Notes: generated from the letters alone by a model not told the origin. A stretch of DNA of 64,000 nucleotides from an uncultured Ruminococcus sp. (GCA_934435205.1 CAKSAK010000003.1:310001-374000); one strand, 5' to 3'. Shown: positions 52,301-61,664, counted from the stretch's first letter. Made by a program: numbers and translations.

Positions 52301-52945
52301 GAACTTCTCCGCCTTTTCAGCCTGCGCTTTAAGCGGACCTATTCGTCCTTCTATCTCTCCCATGATGTCATTGATACGAGAGAGATTATCCTCAGCCGCC
52401 GCAAGCTTCTTTTCAGCTTCTTTTTTCTTTGAACGGAATTTTGAAATGCCTGCCGCTTCTTCAAATATCTCACGGCGGTCATTAGATTTTCCGTTTACGA
52501 TATCCGCAATCCTGCCCTGACCGATTATCGAATAACCGTCCCTGCCAAGACCAGTGTCCATAAACAGTTCCACGATATCTTTCAGATTTACTTCCTTGCC
52601 GTTTATCATGTAAAAGCTGTCGCCATTGCGGTAAAGCTTTCGTGATACTGACACGGTGTCACTGTCATATTCAAGTGCACCGTCCTCGTTATCTATGGTG
52701 ATAGTTACCTGAGCAAAAGGCGCTCTGGGTCTGGTCTGAGTGCCGTGAAAAATAACACCTGCCATTTTTTCACCTCTCAGGGCTTTGGAAGATTGCTCGC
52801 CCATTACCCAGCGCATAGCATCACCGATATTACTCTTGCCTGAGCCGTTAGGACCGACAACTGCGGTGATACCCTTGTTGAATTTCAGCTCTATTTTATC
52901 TGGAAAAGACTTAAAGCCCTGCAATTCAAGAGATTTCAGATACAT
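49379..52945 (-). CDS. smc: Chromosome segregation protein SMC
   Basis: 1188 residues. Walker A VVGPNGSGKSNIGDAMRWV, two long coiled-coil arms (about 165-500 and 670-1020), a hinge around 510-670 with the Gly-rich ending VINAGGSFTGGS, then the signature LMSLSGGEQALVAIAIYFAI and Walker B FCLLDEIEAALDD. Full length. The ATG overlaps the stop of the radical SAM gene as TAATG. ScpA/ScpB partners are not in the window. Confidence 0.98.
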   Translation of the reverse strand: MYLKSLELQGFKSFPDKIELKFNKGITAVVGPNGSGKSNIGDAMRWVMGEQSSKALRGEKMAGVIFHGTQTRPRAPFAQVTITIDNEDGALEYDSDTVSVSRKLYRNGDSFYMINGKEVNLKDIVELFMDTGLGRDGYSIIGQGRIADIVNGKSNDRREIFEEAAGISKFRSKKKEAEKKLAAAEDNLSRINDIMGEIEGRIGPLKAQAEKAEKFRVLDDEKRKLEVSVWVHKLNEYMSQIAGYEEKLSAVKKEYEAISQELESIEDDINDSFAKSAEKSELADNYKNQIHQVELENSQALSKIAVYENDISHLEDNILKLKEQISESNSSKYYLEAELKTRRQKLEELDEKKAKQQEAVECKEKELSELIDKTALSDKSVSEAGSFINELYMKKSEVSFRLENAKNSLSDIDEQSENSLERKKQLEEHSKLSSKELKELRESKGKADENKQELTNRMSGLAKLLETRNTKLSECRKNLTDTEIQLRDVENRIKTIADLENSMEGFQFSVKHIMKASQQGRISGICGTVSQLISVETKYSVAIETALGGALQNIVVNNEDSAKRGIRLLKENRAGRATFLPVTSVRGNRLNMPQLENEDGFVALGCELVKYDSQFEGVINSLLGRICIAEDIDSATLIAKKYGYKFRIVTLDGQVINAGGSFTGGSVSKQTGLLTRKNEAEALAKKKTVLENSFTELKQQVEKLNQEVSKYTADTEGLREKLSQVNSDILRFEMEIKRVSEYYSDYENKLDEIETFIETLKNKYKTVSGDIDKAQTELSAIEAEISDNEAKLADSQNEQAELKNKREQLSEELSQMKIMAAELSKDLDACKLSISQLEETIGDSDTDSGKLNDNISECEKKIAEKKELISQTKQELSGADEKIAAAQKMAEQAQREHIELDNAANKLRTKQKHKMDEKETLSGQLTRAEEQKKSVTAGFDKLVAQLWDDYELTRSDAAEIAEDIEDITMANRRLNELRGKIKNLGSVNLGAIEEYAEVSQRHEFLTGQLNDVNTSKTELEKLIDDLTENMKNMFTDSFERINSNFKKIFTELFGGGQCELILTDPNNVLECGIEINVQPPGKVITNLMSLSGGEQALVAIAIYFAILKISPSPFCLLDEIEAALDDVNVSKYAQYLHHLTDKTQFITITHRRGTMEEADVLYGVTMQEKGVSKLLKMDVSETRQMKLE

Positions 52946-53970
52946 TATTTTTCACCGCCCCTCATTACTATTTCGTTTATCTTAATTTTGTCGCTGTCCT
53001 CGTGACTGACAATTTTTATATTGACACCAAGGTCTTTGAAATATTCTATATTGGCTTTTTTCTGACCTATCGCCTTGCTTATCTCCCTTTTCGGCACAGA
53101 TATCACAACGGAAGCTATATCGCTAATATTGCCATGCTTTCCAAGTTCCTCTGCTATAAGCCTGCGGTAATTTCTGCCTTCACAAAGTTCACGGAATGCA
53201 GGGTGATAAAATCCGCCAAGCATTTGCTCCTCCACGACCTCACTTGCGTGCAGACCAAGCTTTATAACATCTATACCAAGTTCATCGGCTTCTGTGAGAA
53301 GATAAGAACAGATTTTCACTACCTCGTCAAAGTCCATAGGCTTATATTCGCCACTTTTGTAAAGCTCTCCGAGCCTTGTGCCATTAAGGATAACAACGGG
53401 ATAAATGCGCACTGTTTTTGGAGACAGCGCCGCTATCTTCGACCAAGTTTCCAGCTCAGTTTCACGGTTGCTTTTATAAAGCCCTATCATCATTTGCAGA
53501 CCAAGGTCAAAGCAACCATAACTTTTTATAAGCTTTGCGGCGTTTTCGACGTCCTGCGCGGTATGTCCACGCTCGTTGGCTTCAAGAACAATATCGGACA
53601 TAGATTGTGCGCCAAGCTCGATAGCCGTAACGTGATTATCTCTGAGAATGTCAAGTATCTCAGGGCTGATATAATCAGGTCTGGTGGATATTCTGATACC
53701 CTTGAACTTGTCTTTGCCTATAAACTCCTGCGCCGCACCAAGAAGTTCAAGCATATATTCTCTCGGCACTGCTGTAAAGCTACCACCGAAAAAGGCTATC
53801 TCCGTCTGTGAAACGTCCTTGACTTCGTTTATTGCCTGTGTGCAGATACGCTTCACATCATCAGCGTGCGGTATCTTCTCTGTACCAGTTATGGTACGCT
53901 GATTGCAGAACGCACACATATGCGGACAGCCTATATGCGGCACAAAGATAGATATATTACTGTGCCCCAT
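52945..53970 (-). CDS. Elp3-like radical SAM protein
   Basis: 341 residues. Radical SAM cysteines in GCPHMCAFCNQRTITG, then IAFFGGSFTAVPREYMLELL and ISTRPDYISPEILDILRDNH, VTAIELGAQSMSDIVLEANE, RGHT. This is the Elp3-type radical SAM domain without the acetyltransferase half, conserved in Clostridia between rnc and smc. Substrate unknown; tRNA modification is plausible. Overlaps rnc by 14 nt. Confidence 0.88.
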   Translation of the reverse strand: MGHSNISIFVPHIGCPHMCAFCNQRTITGTEKIPHADDVKRICTQAINEVKDVSQTEIAFFGGSFTAVPREYMLELLGAAQEFIGKDKFKGIRISTRPDYISPEILDILRDNHVTAIELGAQSMSDIVLEANERGHTAQDVENAAKLIKSYGCFDLGLQMMIGLYKSNRETELETWSKIAALSPKTVRIYPVVILNGTRLGELYKSGEYKPMDFDEVVKICSYLLTEADELGIDVIKLGLHASEVVEEQMLGGFYHPAFRELCEGRNYRRLIAEELGKHGNISDIASVVISVPKREISKAIGQKKANIEYFKDLGVNIKIVSHEDSDKIKINEIVMRGGEK

Positions 53971-54655
53971 AGCCCATTAGTTCCAATGCTTCTTTAGCCG
54001 CCAATTGTTCAGCCGTCTTTTTCGATCTGCCTGTACCCTCGCCGATAACGTTCGTATTCAAAAGCACCTGAACAGTAAACTTTTTGTTATGGTCAGGACC
54101 TGACTCGCCTTTAAGGTGATATTCTATTCTCTCCTCAGGGTTTTTTTGGATTATCTCCTGAAGAATAGTCTTATAATCATGGAAAACAACTCCGTCAGGA
54201 GTGATATTTTCAGGTATGAAAGAAAGTATATACTTTGAAACCGGCTCGATACCACCGTCAAGATAAATAGCGGCGATAACGGCTTCAAAAGCGTCAGAAA
54301 TGATAGACGGTCTTTCTCTGCCGCCTGTTATTTCCTCGCCCTTTCCGAGAAAGATATACTTGCCAAGTTCTATTTTTTTTGAGAACTCAAACAGTGCTTT
54401 TTCGCACACAAGAGAAGCCCTCATCTTTGTCAGCTCACCCTCTGGCATATGCTTGTAATGCTCGAAAATGTGATCTGACACGACTATAGAAAGCACTGAA
54501 TCTCCAAGAAATTCAAGTCTTTCATTGCTGTTTCTTGCCTTCTTGTTTTCGTTTGCAAATGATGAATGGGAAAGAGCTTCGTAAAGGAGCTTTTCGTCTT
54601 TGAATTGATAACCTATTCTTTCCTGAAACTCTTTAAGAGCCTTTTGCTCGTCCAT
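53957..54655 (-). CDS. rnc: Ribonuclease III
   Basis: 232 residues. Cuts double-stranded RNA, including rRNA precursors. NERLEFLGDSVLSIVVSDHI (signature and metal Asp), ISDAFEAVIAAIYLDGG (catalytic Asp/Glu), then a C-terminal dsRNA-binding domain (DYKTILQEIIQKN ... GTGRSKKTAEQLAAKEALEL). Start overlaps the plsX stop. acpP and the fab genes often placed between plsX and rnc are missing. Confidence 0.98.
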   Translation of the reverse strand: MDEQKALKEFQERIGYQFKDEKLLYEALSHSSFANENKKARNSNERLEFLGDSVLSIVVSDHIFEHYKHMPEGELTKMRASLVCEKALFEFSKKIELGKYIFLGKGEEITGGRERPSIISDAFEAVIAAIYLDGGIEPVSKYILSFIPENITPDGVVFHDYKTILQEIIQKNPEERIEYHLKGESGPDHNKKFTVQVLLNTNVIGEGTGRSKKTAEQLAAKEALELMGYGAQ

Positions 54656-55665
54656 TATAACATCTCCTGTTTGCTTTTCAACTGCTCGATAGCAGTTGTG
54701 ATCTCGTCTATCACATTAGTTTCAGTAAATTGTTTTGCCTGTCTGATAGCGTTATAGAATGCTCTTGCATTTGATGAGCCATGTGCCTTGATAACAGGCT
54801 TTGCAGTACCAAGCAAAGGTGCTCCGCCATACTCAGAGTAGTCTACCTTTTTCTTGAATTCTTTAACGTTCTTCATTACCATAAGAGCAGCGATCTTTGA
54901 CTTTGTATCCTTAGTCAGAAGCGTTTTAAGCTCCCCTGAGAAGAACTTTGCCATGCCCTCGTAAAGCTTGAGCATAAGGTTTCCGCAGAAGCCGTCAGCC
55001 ACGCATACGTCACAATCGCCCATAGGAAGCTGTCTTGCTTCGATGTTTCCAACAAAGTTTACCGGTGCATTTTTTAACTGCTTATAAGTTTCAAGCTCCA
55101 GTTCTCTGCCCTTTGACTCCTCTGCACCGATATTTGCAAGACCAACTCTTGGTGACTCAACACCAAGTATCTTATTCATATAAGCCGAACCCATTATTCC
55201 GAACTGAGTAAGCATTTCAGGGCGGCAGTCTGCGTTTGCACCGCTGTCAAGAAGCATCGTAGGCGTCGTTGCCGTAGGAAGTATTGTAGCAAGAGCTGGT
55301 CTTTTGATGCCCTTTATTCTCTTTACGATAAACGTTGCTCCAACTACAAGTGCGCCTGTTGAGCCAGCTGAAACGAAAGCGTCGCCCTCGCCGTCTGCAA
55401 GCATTTTCATACCCACAGCCATTGAGCAATCTTTCTTGCCCTTGATGACTTCTGTAGGTTCTTCACATATCTCGATAACAGTATCAGCGTGCTTGATATG
55501 TAAAGCCGTGATATCAAGGCCGTTTTCCTGTGCACATTTTTTTATTTTATCTTCATCACCAACGAGAGTAACGTCAACGCCGAAATCTTTCTGTGCGTCA
55601 ATTGAGCCTTTGATGACTTCGAGAGGTGCGTTATCTCCGCCGAAAGCGTCAATTACTATATTCAT
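54655..55665 (-). CDS. plsX: Phosphate acyltransferase PlsX
   Basis: 336 residues. Makes acyl-phosphate from acyl-ACP for phospholipid synthesis. NIVIDAFGGDNAPLEVIKGS, VSAGSTGALVVGATFIVKRI, RPALATILPT, LLDSGANADCRPEML and LVADGF-like VADGFCGNLMLKLYEG. ATG at 55665, 10 nt after trmFO. Confidence 0.96.
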   Translation of the reverse strand: MNIVIDAFGGDNAPLEVIKGSIDAQKDFGVDVTLVGDEDKIKKCAQENGLDITALHIKHADTVIEICEEPTEVIKGKKDCSMAVGMKMLADGEGDAFVSAGSTGALVVGATFIVKRIKGIKRPALATILPTATTPTMLLDSGANADCRPEMLTQFGIMGSAYMNKILGVESPRVGLANIGAEESKGRELELETYKQLKNAPVNFVGNIEARQLPMGDCDVCVADGFCGNLMLKLYEGMAKFFSGELKTLLTKDTKSKIAALMVMKNVKEFKKKVDYSEYGGAPLLGTAKPVIKAHGSSNARAFYNAIRQAKQFTETNVIDEITTAIEQLKSKQEML

Positions 55666-55675
55666 AACATTCTCC

Positions 55676-56992
55676 TTAAAATTCCCCGATAGCCTTGTCA
55701 AGGTCTGCAAGACCCCTTTCAGCTATCATCTTATATTTCAGTTTCTTATCTCTTATACGTTCAGGCAGCTCAGGCAGAATACCCATATTACAGCCCATAG
55801 GCTGAAATTTCTCCACTGTCGGGTCGCTTATATACTTTGAAAGCGCACCTAGCATTGTGGTATCAGGCAGTGTCACCGCAGGTTTACCCTGCAAACGTCT
55901 TGCCAAGCTCAGCCCTGCGAAAATTCCGCTTGCCGCCGATTCGATATATCCCTCAACGCCTGTCATTTGACCTGCAAAATAAAGGTTTTCTCTATCTCGC
56001 ATATTAAACTGCGGATTTAAGAGCTTTGGCGAATTGATGAAAGTGTTCCTATGCATAACTCCATAGCGCACAAACTCTGCATTTTCAAGTCCTGTTATAA
56101 GTGAAAATACCCTTTTCTGCTCACCAAATTTCAGATTTGTCTGAAAGCCCACAAGGTTATACAAACTTCCCTCTGCGTTCTCGGCACGAAGCTGAACGAC
56201 GGCATAAGGTCTGTTGCCTGTTCGTGGGTCTGTCAAGCCCACAGGCTTCAACGGGCCAAAACGCATTGTGTCCTCGCCACGTTTTGCAAGCACTTCCACA
56301 GGCATACAGCCCTCGTATACCTTGAAGCCGTCCTTTGAAAAATGCTCCTTATCAAAATCATGGAGCGGTGCCGATTCGGCGATTATAAGCTCGTTATAAA
56401 ACCTGAGATACTCCTCTTTGTTCATAGGACAGTTTATATAATCAGCCTCGCCCTTGCCGTATCTCGATGCAAAAAAGACTTTATCTTTATCAAGACTTTC
56501 ATATGTCACGATAGGTGCGGCGGCGTCATGAAAATACAGATAATCGCCGCATATTTTACCGATACTCTCTGCAAGTCCGTCGCTTGTAAGAGGACCTGTT
56601 GCGATTATAACGTCGCCCTCAGGTATCTCTGTGACTTCTTCCTCAATAACAGTGATGTGAGGATTTTCCATTATCTTTGCCGTGACCATATCGGAAAACT
56701 TTTCCCTGTCAACAGCGAGTGCTCCGCCTGCGGAGACCTTAGTTTCAGCTGCACATTCCATTGTGACAGAGCCAAGCCTGCGCATTTCTTCTTTTAGCAT
56801 ACCTGCGGCTGAATCTATCCTGTCTGCTTTCAGCGAATTTGAGCAGACAAGCTCTGCAAAGCCTTTATATTTATGGGCAGGCGTGAACTTGTTTGGCTTC
56901 ATCTCGTAAAGCTCAACGTCTATCTCCGCTTGTGCCAATTGCCATGCGGCTTCACAGCCTGCAAGTCCTGCACCTATTACCTTAACCGCCAT
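55676..56992 (-). CDS. trmFO: Methylenetetrahydrofolate-tRNA (uracil-54-C5) methyltransferase TrmFO
   Basis: 438 residues. FAD and methylene-THF dependent formation of T54 in tRNA. FAD site VKVIGAGLAGCEAAWQLA, CSNSLKADRIDSAAGMLKEE with the active Cys, VPAGGALAVDRE-like SAGGALAVDREKFS, VIIATGPLTSD, and the second Cys region YINCPMNKEEY. Also NLYFAGQMTGVEGYIESAAS. ATG at 56992 with AAAGGA upstream; overlaps topA by 11 nt. Confidence 0.97.
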   Translation of the reverse strand: MAVKVIGAGLAGCEAAWQLAQAEIDVELYEMKPNKFTPAHKYKGFAELVCSNSLKADRIDSAAGMLKEEMRRLGSVTMECAAETKVSAGGALAVDREKFSDMVTAKIMENPHITVIEEEVTEIPEGDVIIATGPLTSDGLAESIGKICGDYLYFHDAAAPIVTYESLDKDKVFFASRYGKGEADYINCPMNKEEYLRFYNELIIAESAPLHDFDKEHFSKDGFKVYEGCMPVEVLAKRGEDTMRFGPLKPVGLTDPRTGNRPYAVVQLRAENAEGSLYNLVGFQTNLKFGEQKRVFSLITGLENAEFVRYGVMHRNTFINSPKLLNPQFNMRDRENLYFAGQMTGVEGYIESAASGIFAGLSLARRLQGKPAVTLPDTTMLGALSKYISDPTVEKFQPMGCNMGILPELPERIRDKKLKYKMIAERGLADLDKAIGEF

Positions 56993-59072
56993 TGGACAAA
57001 TTCCTTTCATATCCGCAATCAGGCTTGTGGCAAATGAGTATTCCGTTCTTGCCGCCTTTCTGGAAAAGCGTACTTCCGCACTTAGGGCATTTCTCTTCTG
57101 TAGGAACGTCCCAAGTCATGAACTTGCACTCAGGATTGTCCTCACAGCCGTAATATTTCTTGCCCTTTTTAGACTTTTTGAGAAGCACTTTCTTTCCGCA
57201 GTAAGGGCAGATTCCGCCTGTTTCCTGAACTATCTTTTTGGTATTCTTGCACTCAGGAAAACCTGAGCAAGCCATAAATTTGCCATATCTGCCTATCTTT
57301 ATTACCATAGGTTTGCCGCAAAGCTCGCACACCTGATCTGTTTCTTCGTCAGGCACTTTGATACGCTTTCCGTCCATGGCTTCCTCAGCTTCAGTCAATT
57401 CCTCGTCAAAATCGCCGTAAAAGTCCTGCAAAGTTTTTACCCAACTTTTCTTGCCACTTTCAACCTCGTCAAGAGATTTCTCCATGTTTGCAGTAAACTT
57501 AACATCAACTATTTTATCAAAATGCTCGCTCATAAGCTGGTTTGTTACTTCGCCAAGCGAAGTCGGCTTAAGCTGCTTTCCGTCACGCTCAACATAATTT
57601 CTGTTTATTATGGTTGTAATAGTCGGAACATAAGTTGAAGGTCTGCCGATGCCTGTTTCCTCAAACGCCTTTACAAGGGTCGCTTCTGTGTATCTTGCAG
57701 GTGGCTGAGTGAAATGCTGATTTCCCTCAAGGTTACGCACCTTTATGGAGTCACCGGCTTTTATTGGAGGAAGCACGTTTTTCTTTTCACCCTCATCGTC
57801 TTTAGCCTCTTCATAAAGAACCGTAAATCCGTCGAACTTTACAGAATAGCCTGTTGCCTTGAAGTTACAACCGTTTGCAGAGATATCAACTGAAACAGTG
57901 TCCATAAGGCAGTTTGACATTTGAGAAGCTATAAATCTCTCCCATATGAGTTTATAAAGCTTGTACTGGTCACTCGTCACTCCGCTTGCCTTTACCATAT
58001 CTGGTGTTACCTCTGGGTGTGTTGGTCGGATAGCTTCGTGAGCGTCCTGAGCGTTGCCCTTAGTTTTATATTTTTTCGGTGTGTCAGGGATATACTTATC
58101 GCCATATTTTTTTCTTATAAAATCATATGCCGCTGCTCTTGCTTCGTCAGAAATTCTAAGGCTGTCGGTACGCATATAGGTGATAAGACCTGTCTGACCC
58201 ATATCGTTTATCTCAACGCCCTCATAAAGCTCCTGAGCGGTTTTCATCGTTCTTCTCGCCTGAAAGCTGAGACGTCTTGACGCTTCCTGCTGTAGAGTCG
58301 AGGTGGTGAATGGTGCGGCAGGAGATTTTCTGTGAACGCTCTTTTTTACCTTGTCGATAACAAACTCGGCACCCTCAAGTCTTTTCAGTATCTCGTCAGC
58401 CTGCTCTTTATTTTTTAACTCTGGCTTTTCTCCGTCAACTGTGTTAAGCTTTGCGGCAAAGGTCTTTCTTTCACCGTTTGCAGAAAATTTTCCGTCAATG
58501 GACCAATATTCCTGAGATACAAATGACCTTATCTCGTTTTCTCTGTCGCATATCATTTTAACTGCGACAGACTGAACTCTGCCTGCTGAAAGTCCTTTTC
58601 TTATTTTTCTCCAAAGAAACGGTGAAAGCTTATAGCCCACAAGTCTGTCAAGGATACGTCTTGCCTGCTGTGCATTAACAAGATTTATATCAATAGAACG
58701 TGGGTGGCTCATTCCTGCTTTGATACCAGTTTCAGTAAGCTCATTGAAAGTTACTCTGTTTTTATCATTCAGGTCAAGACCCAAAAGCAATGCAAGATGC
58801 CATGAAATAGCTTCTCCCTCTCGGTCAGGGTCTCCTGCAAGATAAACATGATCGCTTTTCTTTGCAAGCTTTTTTATATCTTTTATAACGCCCTCTTTGT
58901 CTTTTATGTTGACATATTTAGGCTCAAAATTATTATCTATATCGACGCCCAGCTTTGATTTTGGCAGGTCACGGACATGACCCTTTGAAGCCACGACTTC
59001 ATAATCATCGCTAAGATAACGCTTAATTGTTTTTATCTTCGTTGGTGACTCAACTATGATCAAATTAGACAA
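56982..59072 (-). CDS. topA: DNA topoisomerase I
   Basis: 696 residues. Relaxes negative supercoils. Toprim domain LIIVESPTKIKTIKRYLSDD with LAGDPDREGEAISWHLALL, the catalytic Tyr in TGLITYMRTDSLRIS, and three C-terminal zinc ribbons (CELCGKP...CSGFPECKNT, CPYCGKK...CEDNPEC, CPKCGST...CHKPDC). Follows dprA, as in B. subtilis. Confidence 0.98.
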   Translation of the reverse strand: MSNLIIVESPTKIKTIKRYLSDDYEVVASKGHVRDLPKSKLGVDIDNNFEPKYVNIKDKEGVIKDIKKLAKKSDHVYLAGDPDREGEAISWHLALLLGLDLNDKNRVTFNELTETGIKAGMSHPRSIDINLVNAQQARRILDRLVGYKLSPFLWRKIRKGLSAGRVQSVAVKMICDRENEIRSFVSQEYWSIDGKFSANGERKTFAAKLNTVDGEKPELKNKEQADEILKRLEGAEFVIDKVKKSVHRKSPAAPFTTSTLQQEASRRLSFQARRTMKTAQELYEGVEINDMGQTGLITYMRTDSLRISDEARAAAYDFIRKKYGDKYIPDTPKKYKTKGNAQDAHEAIRPTHPEVTPDMVKASGVTSDQYKLYKLIWERFIASQMSNCLMDTVSVDISANGCNFKATGYSVKFDGFTVLYEEAKDDEGEKKNVLPPIKAGDSIKVRNLEGNQHFTQPPARYTEATLVKAFEETGIGRPSTYVPTITTIINRNYVERDGKQLKPTSLGEVTNQLMSEHFDKIVDVKFTANMEKSLDEVESGKKSWVKTLQDFYGDFDEELTEAEEAMDGKRIKVPDEETDQVCELCGKPMVIKIGRYGKFMACSGFPECKNTKKIVQETGGICPYCGKKVLLKKSKKGKKYYGCEDNPECKFMTWDVPTEEKCPKCGSTLFQKGGKNGILICHKPDCGYERNLSNGG

Positions 59073-59097
59073 ATCTATTCTCCATTCTTAATATATA

Positions 59098-60330
59098 TTA
59101 AAGTCCAAACATTTTGCCCGGATATGACTTAACAGTGCCATAAAGTTCAAGCTCCGTAAGCTGTGCAAGCACATCAGAGATATCCATACCAAGCTTTGCG
59201 GCTATCTCGTCCACAAGCATGTTTCCGTTTTTTAGCAGTTTGCAAATGCTCTTTTGAGTGTCATCAAGCCCTGACAGATCAGGCTCAGGTGTTGGTTTTA
59301 CAACTTCTGTTTCAGAAACAGTCTTGCTGTCAGGCACTTTTCTTTTGCTTTTTCTGCGCTTCACTGTCTTAGGCTCGCCATTGTTAAGTATAGCAGAATC
59401 TTCAGCAGGAAGCGTGAACTCTCCCAGGCTTTCCACAAGTCTTAGAGATTGATACCTTTCATTGCCAAGCGAATACACTATATCCTCTGCGCCGAACACA
59501 GGTTGACACTCATTTCTTATGAGATCACGTTGTCCGAAATATCGGCTGTCATAGATATCATGTGGTGGCACTACAAATACCTGTTTTCCTTGAGTTATGG
59601 CGTGATTGACATTATCAAGACCATGACTTTCCCTGCTACACTCAGTAAAAAGCACTGCATTTGACAGTCCTGTAAGAATCCTATTGCGATTCACAAAAGC
59701 ATTTCCAAATGGTTTATAGCCCGGAAAATACTCTGATATTACCACACCATTCTCAGCGATCTGTTTTTTTAGCTCGCTACTTCCCTTAGGGTAATCACAA
59801 TCAAGAGTTGTGCCGCACACAGCTATAGGTCTGCTCTTATTTTCAATAGCTACCTTGTTAGCGATCTGATCTATCCCGCCTGCAAAGCCCGAAGCAAGCA
59901 GACAGTTTCTTCTTATAAGATCTGCGCAAATATGCTCTGTTATCTTTACAGAATATTCAGACGGCTCACGGGAGCCTACTACTGAAATAACGCATTTATC
60001 GTTTAAAAAGTCAAGGTTACCATAAGTGTACAGAACAGCAGGTGGATTTGCGATCCGTTTAAGTCTGTCAGGATAGCCCTCACTTTCGTAACAATAAATA
60101 TTTATGCCAAGCTCTTCACAACGTTTTTTTATGATTTCTGCGTCTTTAAGACTATATTTTTCTATTCTCTGCAGCTCTTTATCATTAAGTCCGCTGACCA
60201 TATGATCATCGAGTGCAGTCATAAACTCAACTATATCATCATAATTTGCAGAAACTTCCCATATACGTTTGCTTGATGGAGTGAAAATCAGAACCGCTCT
60301 TATCCACAATAAAAGTCTTTCTTTATCCAT
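59098..60330 (-). CDS. dprA: DNA-processing protein DprA
   Basis: 410 residues. Loads RecA on incoming single-stranded DNA in transformation. N-terminal SAM-like domain, the Rossmann core (ISVVGSREPSEYSVKITEHI, LASGFAGGIDQIANKVAIEN, AVCGTTLDCDYPKGSSEL, NRNRILTGLSNAVLFTECSR), a charged linker (about 305-350) and a C-terminal winged helix. ATG at 60330 has GAGGTG 6 nt upstream and overlaps the methyltransferase gene by 8 nt. No other competence gene is nearby. Confidence 0.95.
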   Translation of the reverse strand: MDKERLLLWIRAVLIFTPSSKRIWEVSANYDDIVEFMTALDDHMVSGLNDKELQRIEKYSLKDAEIIKKRCEELGINIYCYESEGYPDRLKRIANPPAVLYTYGNLDFLNDKCVISVVGSREPSEYSVKITEHICADLIRRNCLLASGFAGGIDQIANKVAIENKSRPIAVCGTTLDCDYPKGSSELKKQIAENGVVISEYFPGYKPFGNAFVNRNRILTGLSNAVLFTECSRESHGLDNVNHAITQGKQVFVVPPHDIYDSRYFGQRDLIRNECQPVFGAEDIVYSLGNERYQSLRLVESLGEFTLPAEDSAILNNGEPKTVKRRKSKRKVPDSKTVSETEVVKPTPEPDLSGLDDTQKSICKLLKNGNMLVDEIAAKLGMDISDVLAQLTELELYGTVKSYPGKMFGL

Positions 60331-61144
60331 GACTGCCACCTCGAAACATTTCCCACAAAATGATAGTTCCTGCACAAGCAGCATTAAGTGATTCTATGTT
60401 GCCGTGCATAGAAATAGTCACACGATTTTTACAAATGTCTGAATGTTCTTTAGGCAAACCTTTGCCCTCGTTTCCTATGACAACAGCACACGGTCTATCA
60501 AAATCAAATTCTGTGATATTATCACCGTTTCTGACAACTGCAGCATTTGTAACAATACCAAGCTCATCAAAAAGCGTTGCGACGTTCAGAAAATTATCCA
60601 CTACAAAAAGATCAAGCCTTGTAATGCTTCCCATAGCGGAACGAACCACCTTGGGATTATAAAGATCAACGCAGTTATCTGTCATAACTACTCCACTAAC
60701 GCCTACGGCATCGGCAGTTCTTAGAAGCGTACCCAGATTACCTGGGTCCTGTAAATTATCAAGCACAAGATACTTTCCGTTTTTGTCAATACACTCAGCC
60801 ACAAAAGGCAAATCGACCTTGAAAACGATCATATAAATGCCCTGAGAGCTTCCCTCATCTGTCATCTTTTTCGCAAGCTCATCAGATATTTCAAAAATAT
60901 CTTCGGGTCTTGCACATAAAAAAAGATTATCGACTTTCAGTGTGTTTTCATACTTTTTCAAAGCCGTTTGAGTATAGAAAACAGAATGGACTTTTATTCT
61001 TCCGCACACAGCTTCATAAGCGGTGTCAACGCAGTTTCTTGCACCTTCAACAGCAAACAATCCATGTTCTTCCCTAGCTTTTTTTGATGACAGAAGCTTC
61101 CTAAAAAGCTTCACTCTAGGGTTATCTTTACTATTAATATGCAA
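60323..61144 (-). CDS. TrmH/SpoU-family RNA 2'-O-methyltransferase
   Basis: 273 residues. N-terminal substrate-binding part (NPRVKLFRKLLSSKKAREEH, LFAVEGARNC) and SPOUT motifs VLDNLQDPGNLGTLLRTADA, AVVIGNEGKGLP and ISMHGNIESLNAACAGTIIL. The target, rRNA or tRNA, cannot be told. The start is a TTG at 61144 with GAGGTG 7 nt upstream. First gene of the dprA-topA-trmFO run. Confidence 0.9.
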   Translation of the reverse strand: MHINSKDNPRVKLFRKLLSSKKAREEHGLFAVEGARNCVDTAYEAVCGRIKVHSVFYTQTALKKYENTLKVDNLFLCARPEDIFEISDELAKKMTDEGSSQGIYMIVFKVDLPFVAECIDKNGKYLVLDNLQDPGNLGTLLRTADAVGVSGVVMTDNCVDLYNPKVVRSAMGSITRLDLFVVDNFLNVATLFDELGIVTNAAVVRNGDNITEFDFDRPCAVVIGNEGKGLPKEHSDICKNRVTISMHGNIESLNAACAGTIILWEMFRGGSHG

Positions 61145-61222
61145 ACTGCGTCACCTCTTATTCTGAAAATTTAATCATTTAGTTGCCAAATGCGTCTATA
61201 TGGTGTTGCCTTAATATACAAC

Positions 61223-61255
61223 AAAACACGCAGGTTACTAGAACGTGCGTGTTTT
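61223..61255 (-). terminator. Terminator of infC-rpmI-rplT
   Basis: Perfect 10-bp stem AAAACACGCA (61223-61232) / TGCGTGTTTT (61246-61255), 13-nt loop, just after the rplT stop. Confidence 0.85.
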
Positions 61256-61261
61256 TGACTA

Positions 61262-61615
61262 TTAAAGAGCAGCCTTTGCCTTTTCTGCAATCGCTGTGAA
61301 ACCAGCAGGATCGCTGATAGCTATTTCGGAGAGCATCTTTCTGTTAAGATTGATACCAGCCTTGTTTACGCCGTTCATGAATGTTGAATAATTCATACCG
61401 TTCATCTTAGCAGCTGCTGAAATTCTTGTGATCCAAAGCTTTCTGAAGTCTCTCTTCTTCTGCTTTCTTCCGATGTATGCGTACTGACCTGACTTCATTA
61501 CAGCCTGTTTAGCCATTTTGAAGTGCTTGCTCTTGGCACCAAAGTATCCCTTAGCAAGCTTCAGAGTCTTATTTCTTCTCTTACGAGTCATCATTGCTCC
61601 CTTTACACGAGCCAT
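61262..61615 (-). CDS. rplT: 50S ribosomal protein L20
   Basis: 117 residues. ARVKGAMMTRKRRNKTLKLA, KGYFGAKSKHFKMAKQAVMK, YAYIGRKQKKRDFRKLWITR, ISAAAKMNGMNYSTFMNGVN. rRNA-binding assembly protein; in Firmicutes it also represses this operon by binding the leader RNA. Confidence 0.98.
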   Translation of the reverse strand: MARVKGAMMTRKRRNKTLKLAKGYFGAKSKHFKMAKQAVMKSGQYAYIGRKQKKRDFRKLWITRISAAAKMNGMNYSTFMNGVNKAGINLNRKMLSEIAISDPAGFTAIAEKAKAAL

Positions 61616-61664
61616 AGTTATTACCTCCTGAAATTTTTAAAATTTGATTTTCCCTACAACTCGT

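Noticed and set aside
53002..53811. 269-codon open frame on the plus strand
   Set aside because: Antisense to the Elp3-like gene, which has clear radical SAM motifs; no independent support.
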